Below the pieces are notes generated by a model, which worked only from the letters and a program-made list of their open reading frames with translations, made no database searches and was not told the DNA's origin. This document shows positions 1 to 10,905 of a stretch of 64,000 bases of DNA, piece after piece; within the stretch, counting starts at the first letter, position 1; each line of letters starts with the position of its first letter. Both the position numbers and the translations under genes were made by a program. This stretch comes from Piper betle (Eukaryota; Streptophyta; Magnoliopsida; Piperales; Piperaceae), in contig JAURVB010014092.1 in assembly GCA_033002965.1 (NCBI GenBank), forward strand, positions 1 through 64,000. Reading direction: 5' to 3'.

Positions 1-115
1 CGCAAATGGAACAGTCTGCTGGCACTAATCCAGAGCCCGCTTTGACTGTCACGGCATCCGCTCATGGTACGTGCAGTCGGTTTCTCCATCTCTCGTCTCA
101 CTTTGAAAACGCGAA

Positions 116-118
<3 letters not shown>
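1..118 (+). repeat. Truncated LTR fragment of the TGTAACACC family
   Basis: This closely matches the middle of the solo LTRs described below (for example 41846-41960 and 43700-43815). The shared stretch runs through the words 'ggcactaatccagagcccgc' and 'cgcgaaaactata'. It breaks off at the TA microsatellite, and the rest of the LTR does not resume beyond it, so it is a fragment and not an interrupted copy. Confidence 0.85.

Positions 119-161
<43 letters not shown>
119..161. repeat. (TA)n microsatellite
   Basis: About 21 uninterrupted TA units lie directly against the left inverted terminal repeat that begins near 163. A second AT tract at 3864-3882 lies against the right one. Confidence 0.95.
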
Positions 162-163
<2 letters not shown>

Positions 164-269
164 ATTTAAGTTTCCTGTACTCCAGCACAGCCATCTTGGC
201 TGTGCTGGAGTTTTCGCCAGCCGTTGGATTTTATCCAACGGCTGGGAAAAACATAAAGGATTGAAGGGG

Positions 270-1185
270 GGTGTCCCGGCGCCGCCACTGCGCTGCTCCG
301 ACGGTCGCCCCCGCCGCGCCGCTCCGACGGTCGCCCCCGCCCTCCCACAGCTACGGTCGCCCTCGCCCCCGACCTTCCCTGCCGGTCGCCCCTGCCCTCC
401 GGCAGCCGCGGTCGCCTCCGCCCCCGCCCCCTGCCTCGGCCCCGCTCGCAGCCGCCGCCCCATCCCCCTGCCCCGCCCCTGCCCCCACTCGTAGCCGTCG
501 CCCACCCTCGCGATCCCCTACCCGCCCCGCCGAGGCCGTCCCCGCCCGCCCCGCTCGAAGCCGCGGCCGTCCCCGCCCGCCCCGCTTGAAGCCGCGGCCA
601 CCCCCCCCCCCGTCGCGTTCCCCACCACCTCCCTGCCCCCGCTCGCACCTGCCACCCCACCCTCGCGATCCCCTCAATCCCACCCACCCCCCAGCGGGCT
701 GCCGGCGGCGAGGTCGCCGGCGGTGGCGAGGCAAAACAGAGGGGGGTGGTGGCGAACAGGGGAGGGCAGTAACGTAATAAAAATTTTACTCGGTCACGGC
801 TCGAGTCAAGTTTTATTACGAAATAAATTTTAAAATATAAAATAATTTCATAATAAAAATTTGACTCTTAATTCGAGTTAATATTACGAAATAAATATAA
901 AAAAATAAAATAATTTTGAAATAAAAACTTGGCTCGGTTAAATTTAAAAAAATAAAATAACTTTGTAAGAATAATTTGACTCGGTCTCGACTCGAATTAA
1001 TATTACCAAATAGATCCCAAAAAATATAAAAAATACAAGAAAACACCATAAAATAAAAAAATTAAATTCTAATGGATTATTTTATTTTATGGTATTTTAC
1101 TTTATTTTTTTCATATTTTTTTGAAATTTATTCGTAATATTGACTCGAGTCAAGACGAGTCAAGTTTTTATTACAAAATTGCTAG
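270..1185. repeat. GC-rich then AT-rich repeat stretch with inverted arms
   Basis: Positions 270-775 are very GC-rich, low-complexity, CpG-dense DNA built on cgcccccgcc-like words. They pass abruptly into AT-rich DNA containing 'ctcgagtcaag' and 'attacgaaataaat' words. The same GC-to-AT transition with tgactcgagtc-like motifs occurs in the solo LTRs (for example 45100-45260), so this is probably a diverged LTR relative. Positions 790-850 and 1110-1180 form imperfect inverted repeats. Long open frames here are a composition effect and I do not call them genes. Confidence 0.5.
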
Positions 1186-1379
1186 GTGACAGCATTAGTG
1201 AGGTGGGTGAGAAAAAGGGTTGATGGAGAAAAATAAAACAATAGCAATGATATATTTTTGTTGTCCTACCCTGTTGCCAAGGTCTCCAAGTTTGTGGATT
1301 GCGGGTATGCTGTTTGATATATTTTTGTTTATTTACATAATTACAACATCACAAATTTTTATTAAATATTCACTGAGTA

Positions 1380-1452
1380 GGATCTTGATGGATTCGAACC
1401 ACCATCCCTCAAGAATTTCTTGAGTGCTCTGCCAATTTTGAGCTAAAGATCC
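1380..1452 (-). tRNA. tRNA-like sequence, probably non-functional
   Basis: Read on the minus strand, these 73 nt fold as a cloverleaf. The acceptor stem is GGATCTT/AAGATCC (7 of 7), the D stem GCTC/GAGC with GG in the loop, the anticodon stem CTCAA/TTGAG, the T stem GGTGG/CCATC with one G-U pair, and the T loop TTCGAAT. The pol III box B consensus GGTTCGAATCC is perfect. The anticodon loop GAAATTC lacks the universal U33 (it has A), the nominal anticodon would be AAT, and no T-run terminator follows closely. I read it as a tRNA pseudogene or tRNA-derived remnant. Confidence 0.55.
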
Positions 1453-1734
1453 ACAATAGTTAAAGTCATTGAAAAATATAAGCTGGCGATACCAATCATT
1501 AGTTGAAGACAACTTAACTGCAACATAGACTTCTTTTATCAACTGCTTGAAGGTCTCTCAGTTCCATCTGTAATTTATGCGAGCACAAGAGCGAGTTCTG
1601 ATTTAGTACACTACAATCTTACGACAACAAAAGCAGATATAGATAAAAGATTAGGCCTAACTACAAACAATATTGTATCTTCTTCAGCAGTACAGCTAGG
1701 AGGAAAACCAACAATTATGATCAACAAATAGATC

Positions 1735-1860
1735 CAATGGGGGTTCCTTTGCAGACTGATTCATTTGGTCACCTTGCAGCTCTTTCCTTGGTCCTATTGC
1801 AGCTGATTCATTTGGTCACCTTCCAGCTCTTCAGAAAGGAGAAACAGATCCCATGGGGGT
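1735..1860. repeat. Short imperfect direct duplication
   Basis: The words 'atgggggttcct' and 'tgattcatttggtcacctt' each occur twice within this interval, in the segment just beyond the 3' end of the minus-strand peptidyl-tRNA hydrolase pseudogene. Confidence 0.7.
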
Positions 1861-2039
1861 TCCTCACTAGCTAAGCAACCTTGCCAAGAGACGCCAATAC
1901 CTGCTTGTAGCACCTCTGCCTGTAGCATGTCTTCCTCTGAATTAAGGCAAACAACAGCAAAACTGTGAGATTTAGTGCTCCTCAACAACTTTCCATTCTG
2001 TATTGAAGTAAGACTTCTAAGAAGCGGATTGTCCATCAT

Positions 2040-3010
2040 ATTTCCCATTAATCTCTGGCCTGATATTCGTGAGACATTGCCTGTAAAAGTGCATTCAGAC
2101 ATTTCACAAGTGATCCTTCAAAACAGAAAAGGCTTTGTCCAACCTTTATTACACATATTTCAAAACTTAGGCAAACAATAGTAGTTCTAGATATCTATAA
2201 GTTATTATACCTGAATGTGTTCATCTGAACTGAATTTTTGCAACAAGAAAGCTCTCATGTTCGTTGTTCCAGGGGGATTGCCAATCCCTACAAAATTAGA
2301 AACAAAAAATTTTTAAAAAAGAAAAGAAGAAAAATTCAATACTCCTGGCATTTAGAATACACAGAACATCACACCATATAAGATAAAGAACAGAACTAAC
2401 TGATAGATTGTCGAGGGAAGTTCCGACAATTACAGAGCAAGCGGTGCAACCTTCAAGTAATTAGAAAAAAAAGAGTAAGTCATCTAAAGGTCAAGCCATG
2501 CATATTTTCATAAGACAAAAGGCAAAAAAGATCATGTCAAGCATCTTAAAGGTAATTTGTAGATGTTTGAAATAAATGAAAAATATGTGCTCCAAAGACA
2601 ACAAATGAACTTAAACCAAGAAGCAGCAAAATTAGAGTTTTTTGGATTTTTTCAAAAGTCGATTTCAGGCCTCACGCCTGAAGTTGATTTTGCTGAAAAA
2701 CAAAAATTAAAGAGTCACCACAAATGTGAGCAATTTATCCAATCAACAAGTAAGCTTAAACTGCATTCATTTGTGGGAGACACTAAAAGATATGAACCCT
2801 TCACCCTGGTAAGAACAAAGCAGATAAAAATAATATGCGCTAAGGAGATGATTAACCAAAATTAATTCAAGGAGAAGACTGTCATGAAGAAACATCGTAA
2901 AGTTAAAAAGTAAGGAAGAAAAAAAACAACTGCCTCTCCATTGAAATTCATGTATGCCTAAGGCTTTGCCAACAAAATTGGCACTTCACCAATGGAACCT
3001 GAACGGATCA
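2040..3010 (-). pseudogene. Peptidyl-tRNA hydrolase (plant organellar Pth type) pseudogene
   Basis: Peptidyl-tRNA hydrolase releases peptides from prematurely dropped peptidyl-tRNA; the plant organelle enzymes share the segments seen here. On the minus strand, about 3000-2932 reads SIGEVPILLAKP-stop-AYMNFNGEAV, matching the family block GSIGEVP..KPQ.(Y/F)MN.SGEA. Positions 2288-2211 read GIGNPPGTTNMRAFLLQKF, the family block G.GxPPG....FLLQKF, followed by a GTATAA donor. Near 2110-2040, TFTGNVSRI.GQR resembles the C-terminal (G)F.G...RFN.GQK motif. The glutamine expected after KP is a TAG stop, the exon or exons between the two main blocks are missing, and no N-terminal catalytic region is found. 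Introns are kept, so it is not a processed copy. The C-terminal piece is the least certain. Confidence 0.8.
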
Positions 3011-3519
3011 TGCACAATAAGTAAGCATTATCAGAAAAATGGTAGCATAAATGCTACCATTTTTGACAAGATACCTGGTTTTTGACAACACCAAAACTGA
3101 GAGTCAGTAAGACAAGATACCTATGCCAATCAGAATTGATCAACTCGCTACCCCAGAATCTACTTGCTACAATAAATCTAAACCACTAACTTGTTTCAAT
3201 GGAAATAACACGCAAAAGGGGGTGGGGGGACTACCAGGAGAGACAGTCCACAACCTCTACCAGTTGAAACGGTGAAGCAGAATCTTGGAGTCCTCCGTAA
3301 CCATGGTCAGCAAATCCTTCTCCGGATTTCATTCCGCGATCTTCACCTGCACAGATCAATTAACAACAGATTATCTTCACCTGGATTTCGAAAGTCGTAC
3401 GTGGGCGGCAATTTTTTAGACGAGGACGGGAAGAAGACGGTGTCCCGGCATGGTGAGGAAGCGGGGCGGCCGGCCACGGCTCCGGCTCAAAACCTGGACG
3501 CGGGGTGAGGCTGCGGGGC

Positions 3520-3764
3520 GGCGAAGGGGATGGAGAGTGCTCCTCGTCGTCGAACTAGTAGAGGAACTCTTAGAAATCTGCCTCGAAGTCGATGTCCTCC
3601 TCTTCGCCCACATCGACGAGGTATGAGCCAACGCAGGGAGGTGTCTCGTGGAGGCCTGGGCGGAGGTCGTCGGCAGTGAGGCGGCGGCGGCAGGTAGGAC
3701 CGGCAGGGATGAAGTCGAAGATGACGTCGCAGGGGGCTTCCGTCGACTTCGCTTCGAAATGCAA
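3520..3764 (-). pseudogene. ERF-VII-like (RAP2.2/RAP2.12 type) N-terminal fragment
   Basis: The minus strand reads FDFIPAGPTCRRRLTADDL followed about 25 residues later by DIDFEADF-stop-EFLY-stop-FDDEE. This parallels the first exon of group VII ethylene response factors, where a DFIPP..R.RR(L/V)TAD.LWP block is followed by an acidic DDDFEADFQEF..D segment. Both stops fall inside the acidic block, the first exactly where Q is usual. No AP2/ERF DNA-binding domain is present nearby, and the N-degron start MCGG is not preserved (the open frame begins MHFEAK). I infer a dead fragment; the family call rests on two short motifs. Confidence 0.5.
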
Positions 3765-4730
3765 ACCTTAAGTTTTTTCTAACCGTAGGATGTGTTTTGA
3801 ACGATCGGATTAAAATTCAAGCACAGCTAAGTTAGCTGTGCTCGAGCACAGCAAACCCAACCTCATATATATATATATATATCATCAAGCAATAGAAATG
3901 ATCCGTGTATGTATAGCCCTTTTTTATCCTAGATATATAGCTCGGCCTGATTTTTCTGCTGCTCAGCGTTGTTTTGTTGTTTTATTCTTTAAAAGATGCA
4001 ACCAATATTAGAGTGGCCCTAGGACCACAAGGGGAACATCGAAATGGAGAGTTGGTGTGGTAGGACTAAACTAACCGTCACTTGTCCAAAGTCCAAATAG
4101 AAACAAGGGAAAAATATCTGAAATAATTAAATTTTAAATTATTCTTTTAAAAATAATAATTTTTTAAAATTATATTAGATATTTACATTTTAAAAAAATT
4201 ATATCAATTGTAATCCAAATCTAATTATTTTTTATTTCATAATAAAAATATCTACAAAAGAGGCTACTTTGGCAGCATATTGTAGTCCTTAATAAATTTT
4301 AAAAATATTAATTATAACTGAACCATATTTAAATTTAATAATCCCAAATATAAAACTGAAAAAGGTTATAAAATATCTTTATTTGGAAATTTCTGAAATT
4401 ATAACCTTTTGTAACTTTATTATCCTCATTTGATATTTTACCCAAAAGAGGACCTTGATTTGGGAAAAATATCCCATAAACTCATATTGACAGTACAAAA
4501 TTTGGGCAAAGTAAAATACATAATTACCACATATTCACCATCCAAAATTTAGAGTATTCTAAATAAATTGAAGAAGATTGGTTGTAAACCATGTCAATTT
4601 TGGTGAATAAGGGAATACTGTAAATTCGAACCATAAAATTTTCCCATACAAACAAGTATTGAATGATTGACTCATTCCAAAAATAAGATAAACATAAAGC
4701 AATTAATTCTCAATGATTTAATATGAAGTT

Positions 4731-5240
4731 GCTCTGATACCAATTGTAAAATCAACAAATACTTTAAACTTTAACCAAAATTAATATAGATGATAAAACC
4801 ATCATCAATAAAGCCTTCTTCATATCAAATCATCAAGAAAATAAATTTAATAACGGAAGCGTACCTGGATCCATAATTGTAAAACAATTCTTTGATTTCT
4901 TCTGGTTTGATCTTCCAGATTCAGCACCTGTTCTTCAAAACCAGAGTTTCTGGATGATGGGATACCAGAAAAGAAAAACGACGTGCGAATCCGGGGACCA
5001 TAACCGTATTTATCCTTGTAACCGTATTTATCCTTAATTTTTCATAATTCCAATTTAACCCATCATAAATTAGAGATTAAGAAAACGGTATCTACACATA
5101 TTTATCCATACTCATCTTAAATATATGATATCTCCATATATTTTATTAAATATTAATGGCCCATTATCCTTAACTTTAATAGATCAATTTAATTTAGGTC
5201 ATACCTTAATAATAACAGCATATGATACAATTATATACAT
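4731..5240 (-). mobile_element. LTR retrotransposon remnant (PBS plus partial LTR)
   Basis: Positions 4731-4742 read gctctgatacca, the reverse complement of TGGTATCAGAGC, the primer-binding site complementary to initiator tRNA-Met used by many plant LTR elements. Immediately to the right, tgtaaaatcaac gives a TG-type LTR edge, so the element points leftward. The far LTR edge is not resolved, and I see no gag or pol to the left. Confidence 0.6.
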
Positions 5241-7101
5241 ATATACGTCCAACATCCAACATCCAAATCCATAAACAGAGCCGATCGTAGAAGAGGATTG
5301 AGTTTCATTCATTTGTATGATCATGCACCCCAATATATACGACTTGAATGATATTTTCAGAAGTCCAATGTTTTGCTCCAAATATATGGTTTTAAGATGA
5401 ATGCTAATATTTCTCATTTGTTACATTTCTACTTTTTCTTATATATATTTACCAATGTTTGCCACAATTCTTTGCATTATCTGCGCATATTGTTTTCCGT
5501 TGTTGGATAATTAGAGTTTCATTGGCTATTTTATCTGAACCTAATACCCTTGAATAATTAAGATTATACTCTTTCATTTTTTTTGCAAACATATTTTTAT
5601 TGAAATTTCATGTATTTTGTAAGTTATTTGTCTCAATATCGGTCTGAATAGATGTTATGCTCTTATTAAAACGATTTTTTTCAATAAAATTAATCAAAAT
5701 ACAATTTTTTGTACTAATGCAAATAATCAATTAATAAATTAATTGAAATCCTAGATTACTAAGAAATCTCAAATTAAAAATTGTAAAAATCTTAGATTAG
5801 CTATGTATTTAAATAACAAACTTTAAATGTTAGAGTTATATGATTATAAATATATTAGTGGAATTTACCAATTTTAAAGGTTATATTATATGGTTAAAAT
5901 TACACATGTTGAGGTTCTTCCTAGGTGGCACAAGATCTCTAAGGGCACCTGAAAGAATTTTCACCCAGAATTGATAAAAGAATGGGGTACCTCCCAATGT
6001 CAAAGCTTATAAAGAAAATATATAATCATATTTTAATTCGAGTTCAGATATATTTTAAGTTTATTTAAAATATTTAAAATTAAAACAATTTAAGTGAACG
6101 GTTTGAGCAGGGTAAAATATAATAAATTGCAATTTAAGTGAATATATTGTGTTTTTCAAAAACTACAATAAATTACAATATGCAGAATCTGTGTAAAATC
6201 TTTTTAAATGTATAAAATTTAAATAAAATATATATTTTTAAAAATTCCATTGGAAAAATACAATACTTATTTGAAAGTATAATCAATATATAAAAGATTT
6301 AATTAATTAAAAAACATAAAAATAAAAAAAAACTATCAAGTGTAATTAGAATATACTAACTTTTTTAGTTAATTAAAATATATCATTTTTAAACAAGAAT
6401 TATAATATAATGTTAATCAGGTTTATAATTGAGCCCCAATTTAACTAAAATAAAGATTTCTACCAAACAAAGAAAATATAATTAATTTTAACTCAGCTTA
6501 GATTATATTTTAAGTTAATTGAAATTTTTTAAAATATATAAAACTCAATTGAAGTGAACTAATTGAGTAGAGTTATTTGTATTCAAACATAATATAATAA
6601 ATATATATTAATAATTAGAATGTATTGATTTTCTAAAATTATAATTTAACATAAAAGAGGTATAAATCCGAATAGACAAGAATATTAATATAAAAAATAT
6701 AATTTATAAAGGATTATACTTTATTAAAAATATCTATATTGGCAAACTTGATATAATATTAACCATTTAATTAAATTTTGAGCATAATTTAATACATGTT
6801 ATATTAACAAAAATATGTTTCATATTTGGCAGTGGGCGAGTACATTATATGAAAAGAAAATAAAAATTAATTATAATTAACTTACAAAAGAAATTAAAAG
6901 AGAAAATATGATATTTATTTGAAAATGTAATCAACATATAAAATAAAAAGATATGCAACCTGCCCACGCAGTAAAAAATTGAAGTAAACAATAGTTTTAG
7001 ATTGGGTAACGGGTGGGTACATAATATAAAAAAGATAGTGATAATTAACTATTATTAATTTATAAAAATTAAAAAATAAAAAAGATAATACCTATTGAGA
7101 G

Positions 7102-7104
<3 letters not shown>

Positions 7105-7150
<46 letters not shown>
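7105..7150. repeat. (TA)n microsatellite
   Basis: About 23 TA units, uninterrupted. Confidence 0.95.
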
Positions 7151-7151
<1 letters not shown>

Positions 7152-7247
7152 CTTGGATGATGTTAACCACAAATCATAATTTATATGGCTTCGTAAATCA
7201 TCTTAACAAGACAGTTCAGAACGCCCCTAAAAATTTTTCTTTTTCAA

Positions 7248-7287
7248 ATGGCGGTTAAGAGTGTTTGCAATCACACTTAACCGTCAT
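7248..7287. repeat. Hairpin-forming inverted repeat
   Basis: GGTTAAGaGTG at about 7252-7262 is followed after a short loop by CACaCTTAACC, giving an 11-base arm with one mismatch just upstream of the Mg2+ ATPase pseudogene. Its function is unknown; it may be a MITE remnant. Confidence 0.5.
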
Positions 7288-7545
7288 ACCGAACTGGTAG
7301 GTTGCCGCCAAACGGTCTTACATATCTCAAATGCTTAATGACAACACCTATTTCCTGTCTCCACCAATTCTTCCTACCATGTTCACTCAAGGTTCTTCCG
7401 GCCATTTACACTTTCGTTCCTTTGTCTTCCCCAATGGGCAGTGGTAAACTTTTGAGTACTCCCCTCAAGGCCACCACACCTACCAACTACTTGAGGATAA
7501 TACTGCCTCTAATGATCTTCTTGGTTGTAGTTGGTTTGAAGTTCA

Positions 7546-10500
7546 CCAGTTCAGAAAACTGTGGAGTGCTGTTTCTCAAAGTGCAACATTCTTCTTCTTG
7601 GATTTGTTTGACTTGATTTTGTTATTTGAGGTCATTTTCTCTGTTCTGTTATCTTTTCGTTTCACCGCTTTGTTTTTTTGTTTGCAGAGAATTTAAATGG
7701 ATGTGTGAGGTTGGAAGCCAAAGAGAAAGCCTACAATTGGTTGTATGCGATAGCACAGTCGGATCGAGAGATCGTTTTCGAGTACGTGAATTCAACCGAA
7801 AGAGGTAGGATTGTAGGATGGCTTTCATTTTGTTCTTCATTAAATTTATCAGTTTACATCAAGGTATAAACTTGCTGCATAGGCTAGTCATGGCATGTTG
7901 TTGTGAAGAACAAAGCATTGTTTGGCATGTGTGTAAATTGAATAAATACGGATTAATTCCAGGCCTTAGTTTCAAAGAAGCAGCGAGGAGAATCTTGGAA
8001 AAGGGACCAAATATCCCTTTCCCATTATACATTCCTAAGTTGGTGGCAGATTGTACGGAATGCTTTCTTTCATCCCTTTCATGTCATTCTAATAGTCTTG
8101 TCCGCTTTCTCCTATGTATCTGGCGACAATGGCAATGGAACAATAATGCTAGCATTGGTGTTTATCAGTGTTAGTGTGCGTTTTTATCAGGTGAATTGGT
8201 TTCCATATTGTTCACTTCATTATCTTCCCCGCTACAGTTTAAACTAAATTTTCGCATCCTTACCCAGATTATACCAGTTCCAAAGCTGCAATGAGGCTTA
8301 CTGAATTGATAAAATTACCAACCAAAGTTCAAATATGTACTGGTCGTATTGTGCAAACGGAATTAATTGTCCAGATTGATCAGAGAGGTAGTTCCAGGAG
8401 GCATTGTTAATTTTGGTCCTGGAGATATGTTTCCCGGTGATGTTCGCTTGCTAGCGTCCAAAGATTTACTTGTAAGGTATGTGATATGCCAAAAAACAAA
8501 ATGAAAAAGGAAACTTGAACTAATTGCCTAAGCATCTGATAGCTTCACTTCTTCTTTTCTTTGCAATGCAGTCATTAGATTCAAGCCATGGCCACTGTTT
8601 TACTTCTACATTCACTTCTTCTTGAGCAGTCAATCTTCATTGATAGGGGAGCCGGGACAGTGGAGAAAATTGCAGAAATACAAGAGCAAACATCTATACC
8701 GCTGCTTGAGCTCAAGAATATTTGCTTTATGGTATGTGATTTTAGTATATTTAATGAATTTACATTCTCATCCAAATTATCAGCAATTTTGTCATCCGAG
8801 TTAAATTGCAGGGAATGAGTGTGGTATCTGGACCTGGAACTGGGTTGGTAGTTTCCACGGGGCTAAAGACTTACATGAGCACTTTATTCTCTACCATTGG
8901 GGAGCATAGACCAGTGGGTCAATTTGAGATAGGTGTTCGGAACATATCTTATGTACTCATATCTGTCATGCTTCTAGTAGTACCAATCATTGCCGTGCCA
9001 GAATGTTACAGATCAAATGACTTGAGTGAGAGTATTCTCTTTTCAGTTTCAGTTGCAGCATCTCTTACTCCTCAGATGCTTCCCCTTATCGTAAACACGA
9101 ATCTTGCGAAGGTGCCCTCAACGTGGCCATGGAACAGTGCATTGTCAATAGCTTAGTTGCAATACAGAACATGGGAGCCATGTAAGTAATTGCATATTTG
9201 GAAGTATCTAAGAGGTTTTAAAGAGTTTTTAACCACCATGTCATAGAATATAGTTGATGTTAGATGGGGTTTTATTACCAGGGATATCTTGTGTATCGAC
9301 AAAACTGGAACGCTTACAATTGATCAACTTATCTTAGTCATCTTGATAGCTGGGGATTACACAAGAAAAGGTCCTTTGCTTTGCATTTCTGAATTTTTAC
9401 TTCAAGTCTGAGCTGAAGAATCCAATTGATGATGCAATTCTAGGATATGTGTACACTATTGCATACCAGTTTGAACCATCGAAGTGGAGAAAGATGGATG
9501 AGATATCATTTGATTTTACGAGAAGAAGAGTCTCAGTTATATTAGAAACAGAACTACAGAGGTGAAACCACAATGGTAGGCCCAGCAGCAACACACAGAA
9601 AATCGTGGTAACCAAAGGAGCACTTGAGGAAGTGCTGAAGATTTGTACTTCAATGGAGCACATAAACAAGGGTATCATCTCAATCCTCTCCTCAGAAGAT
9701 CGCCAAAGAATTCTGTCCATGGGGCAAGAAGTAGGCAACCAAGGACTCAGAGTTCTTGGTTTGGCAATAAAGGCCATAGAGAAGGTATGCTTGATTCTGT
9801 TGTTGGGAAAATTGTTTAGACCGGAGTTTGAATACTGTACATTCATTACACCCCTTCTTCTAAGCTATTTTCGAGTAGCTGAGAAGGGTGTGAAAGCCGA
9901 GGTATTAACTAGTGATTCACTCCATCTTGCTATAAGAGTTTGCAAACAAGTTGGAATAACGTCAACCCATGTTATAACAGGCCCTGATCTGGAGCAGGAA
10001 GATGGGGCTATCTTCCATGAAACTATAAAAAATGTTACAGTTCTCTCCCGCCCCACCCCTGCTCAAAAGCCCCATGTTGTCCAATCCCTACAGATGGCTG
10101 GAGAACATCTTGTGTGCTTTCTTGGGGACGGCATAAATGACTCTCTTGCATTAGATGCAGCAGATGTGGGGATTTCTGTGGACTCTGGAGCTTCTGCTGC
10201 TAAAGATGTGGCAGACATCATTCTACTCGAGAAAGATCTCAATGTGCTAGTAGCTGGAGTTGAACGAGGCAGAATCATATATGGGAACATTATGAAATAC
10301 ATTAAGATGTCAGTGGTAGCCAAAATTGGTAGCACGGTTTCACTTCTGGTGGCATCCTTTTGCCTGCCATTTGAGCCATTAACCTCAAGGCAACTTCTGA
10401 CTCAGAACTTCTTATACAATCTGGGTCAGATCGCTATTCCATGGGACAACTTGGAGGAGGTGTATACAAAGACACCAAGACGTTGATCTTCAAAAGGATT

Positions 10501-10905
10501 TCCCATGTTCATGCTTTGGAATGGACCTGTTTGTTCCATCTGCGATCTTGGCAACTTTGTGTTTCTCTGGTTTTTTTATGGAGCACACACATTGTCTTCC
10601 TCCGAATTCTTCCGAGCAGCATGGTTCGTTGAGGAACTATTAGTACAACCACTCATCATTCACTTGATTAGAACAGAGAAAATTCCATTTGTTCGAGAGA
10701 TTGCTTCCTGGCCGGTTACTTATTCCACCATACTAGTTTCGGCCATAGGAATTTCCTTCCTCTACACGCCTATGGGTGCAGTTATGGGGCTTAAGCCCCT
10801 TCCCTTGTCATATTATGGATTTCTGGTTTTGCTATTCTTTGGATACTTTGTACTTAGCCAAATCATCAAGAGGGCCTATATTATGGTTTTAAAGCAGTGG
10901 CTATG
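7546..10905 (+). pseudogene. P-type Mg2+-transporting ATPase (MgtA/MgtB-like) pseudogene
   Basis: This family uses ATP to move Mg2+ across membranes. Visible in order: a probable N-terminal exon (FRKLWSAVSQ, 7550-7629), KAYNWLYAIAQSD (7720-7806), LSFKEAARRI..GPNIP (7960-8190), the actuator region PGDVRLLASKD (8268-8477), ICFM/GMSVVSGPGTGLVVSTG (8570-9140), the phosphorylation site DKTGTLT (9299-9320), VVTKGALEEV (9606), GDGINDS (10128) and the C-terminal membrane helices to IYIMVLKQWL-like (10905). GT..AG introns remain between these blocks. Damage: one-base frame changes near 8037, 8392, 8650, 9108, 9330 and 9363; in-frame TGA at 9563-9565 and 10484-10486 (where tryptophan is expected); loss of the FFDPPK segment; and TSD in place of the LTGD motif. 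This is an unprocessed dead copy. Confidence 0.92.

Larger units (their letters stand above)
163..3863. mobile_element. Putative TIR-bounded element carrying gene fragments
   Basis: Positions 163-255 and the reverse complement of 3775-3863 align over about 90 bases at roughly 70% identity. Shared words include CAGCACAGC, GCTGTGCT and AAAAAC..AAGG, and both outer ends touch TA/AT microsatellites. Each terminus also folds on itself: a 13-bp hairpin at about 181-211 and an 11-bp hairpin at about 219-245 on the left. The interior holds a tRNA-like sequence, a broken peptidyl-tRNA hydrolase gene and an ERF-VII-like fragment, the latter two on the minus strand. No transposase is visible. It could be a pack-type non-autonomous transposon, or two copies of one MITE that happen to lie in opposite orientation. 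Confidence 0.45.
3885..7247. other. AT-rich intergenic DNA
   Basis: Apart from the LTR remnant at 4731-5240, I find no coding exon or RNA gene here. The sequence is dominated by A/T homopolymers and short AT repeats. Confidence 0.6.

Noticed and set aside
6..505. Overlapping open frames of 135-162 codons on both strands
   Set aside because: They run through an LTR fragment, a TA microsatellite (YIYIYI) and CpG-rich low-complexity DNA. Both strands are open because the composition lacks stops.
9562..9598. GT...AG interval of 37 bases in the Mg2+ ATPase copy as an intron removing the TGA
   Set aside because: Far below the usual minimum plant intron length. The reading frame also continues unchanged on both sides of the TGA, which points to a point mutation.
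9563..10486. Two in-frame TGA codons as programmed readthrough or selenocysteine
   Set aside because: Plants lack nuclear selenocysteine insertion, and the same copy has several frame changes and a missing segment; decay explains it.
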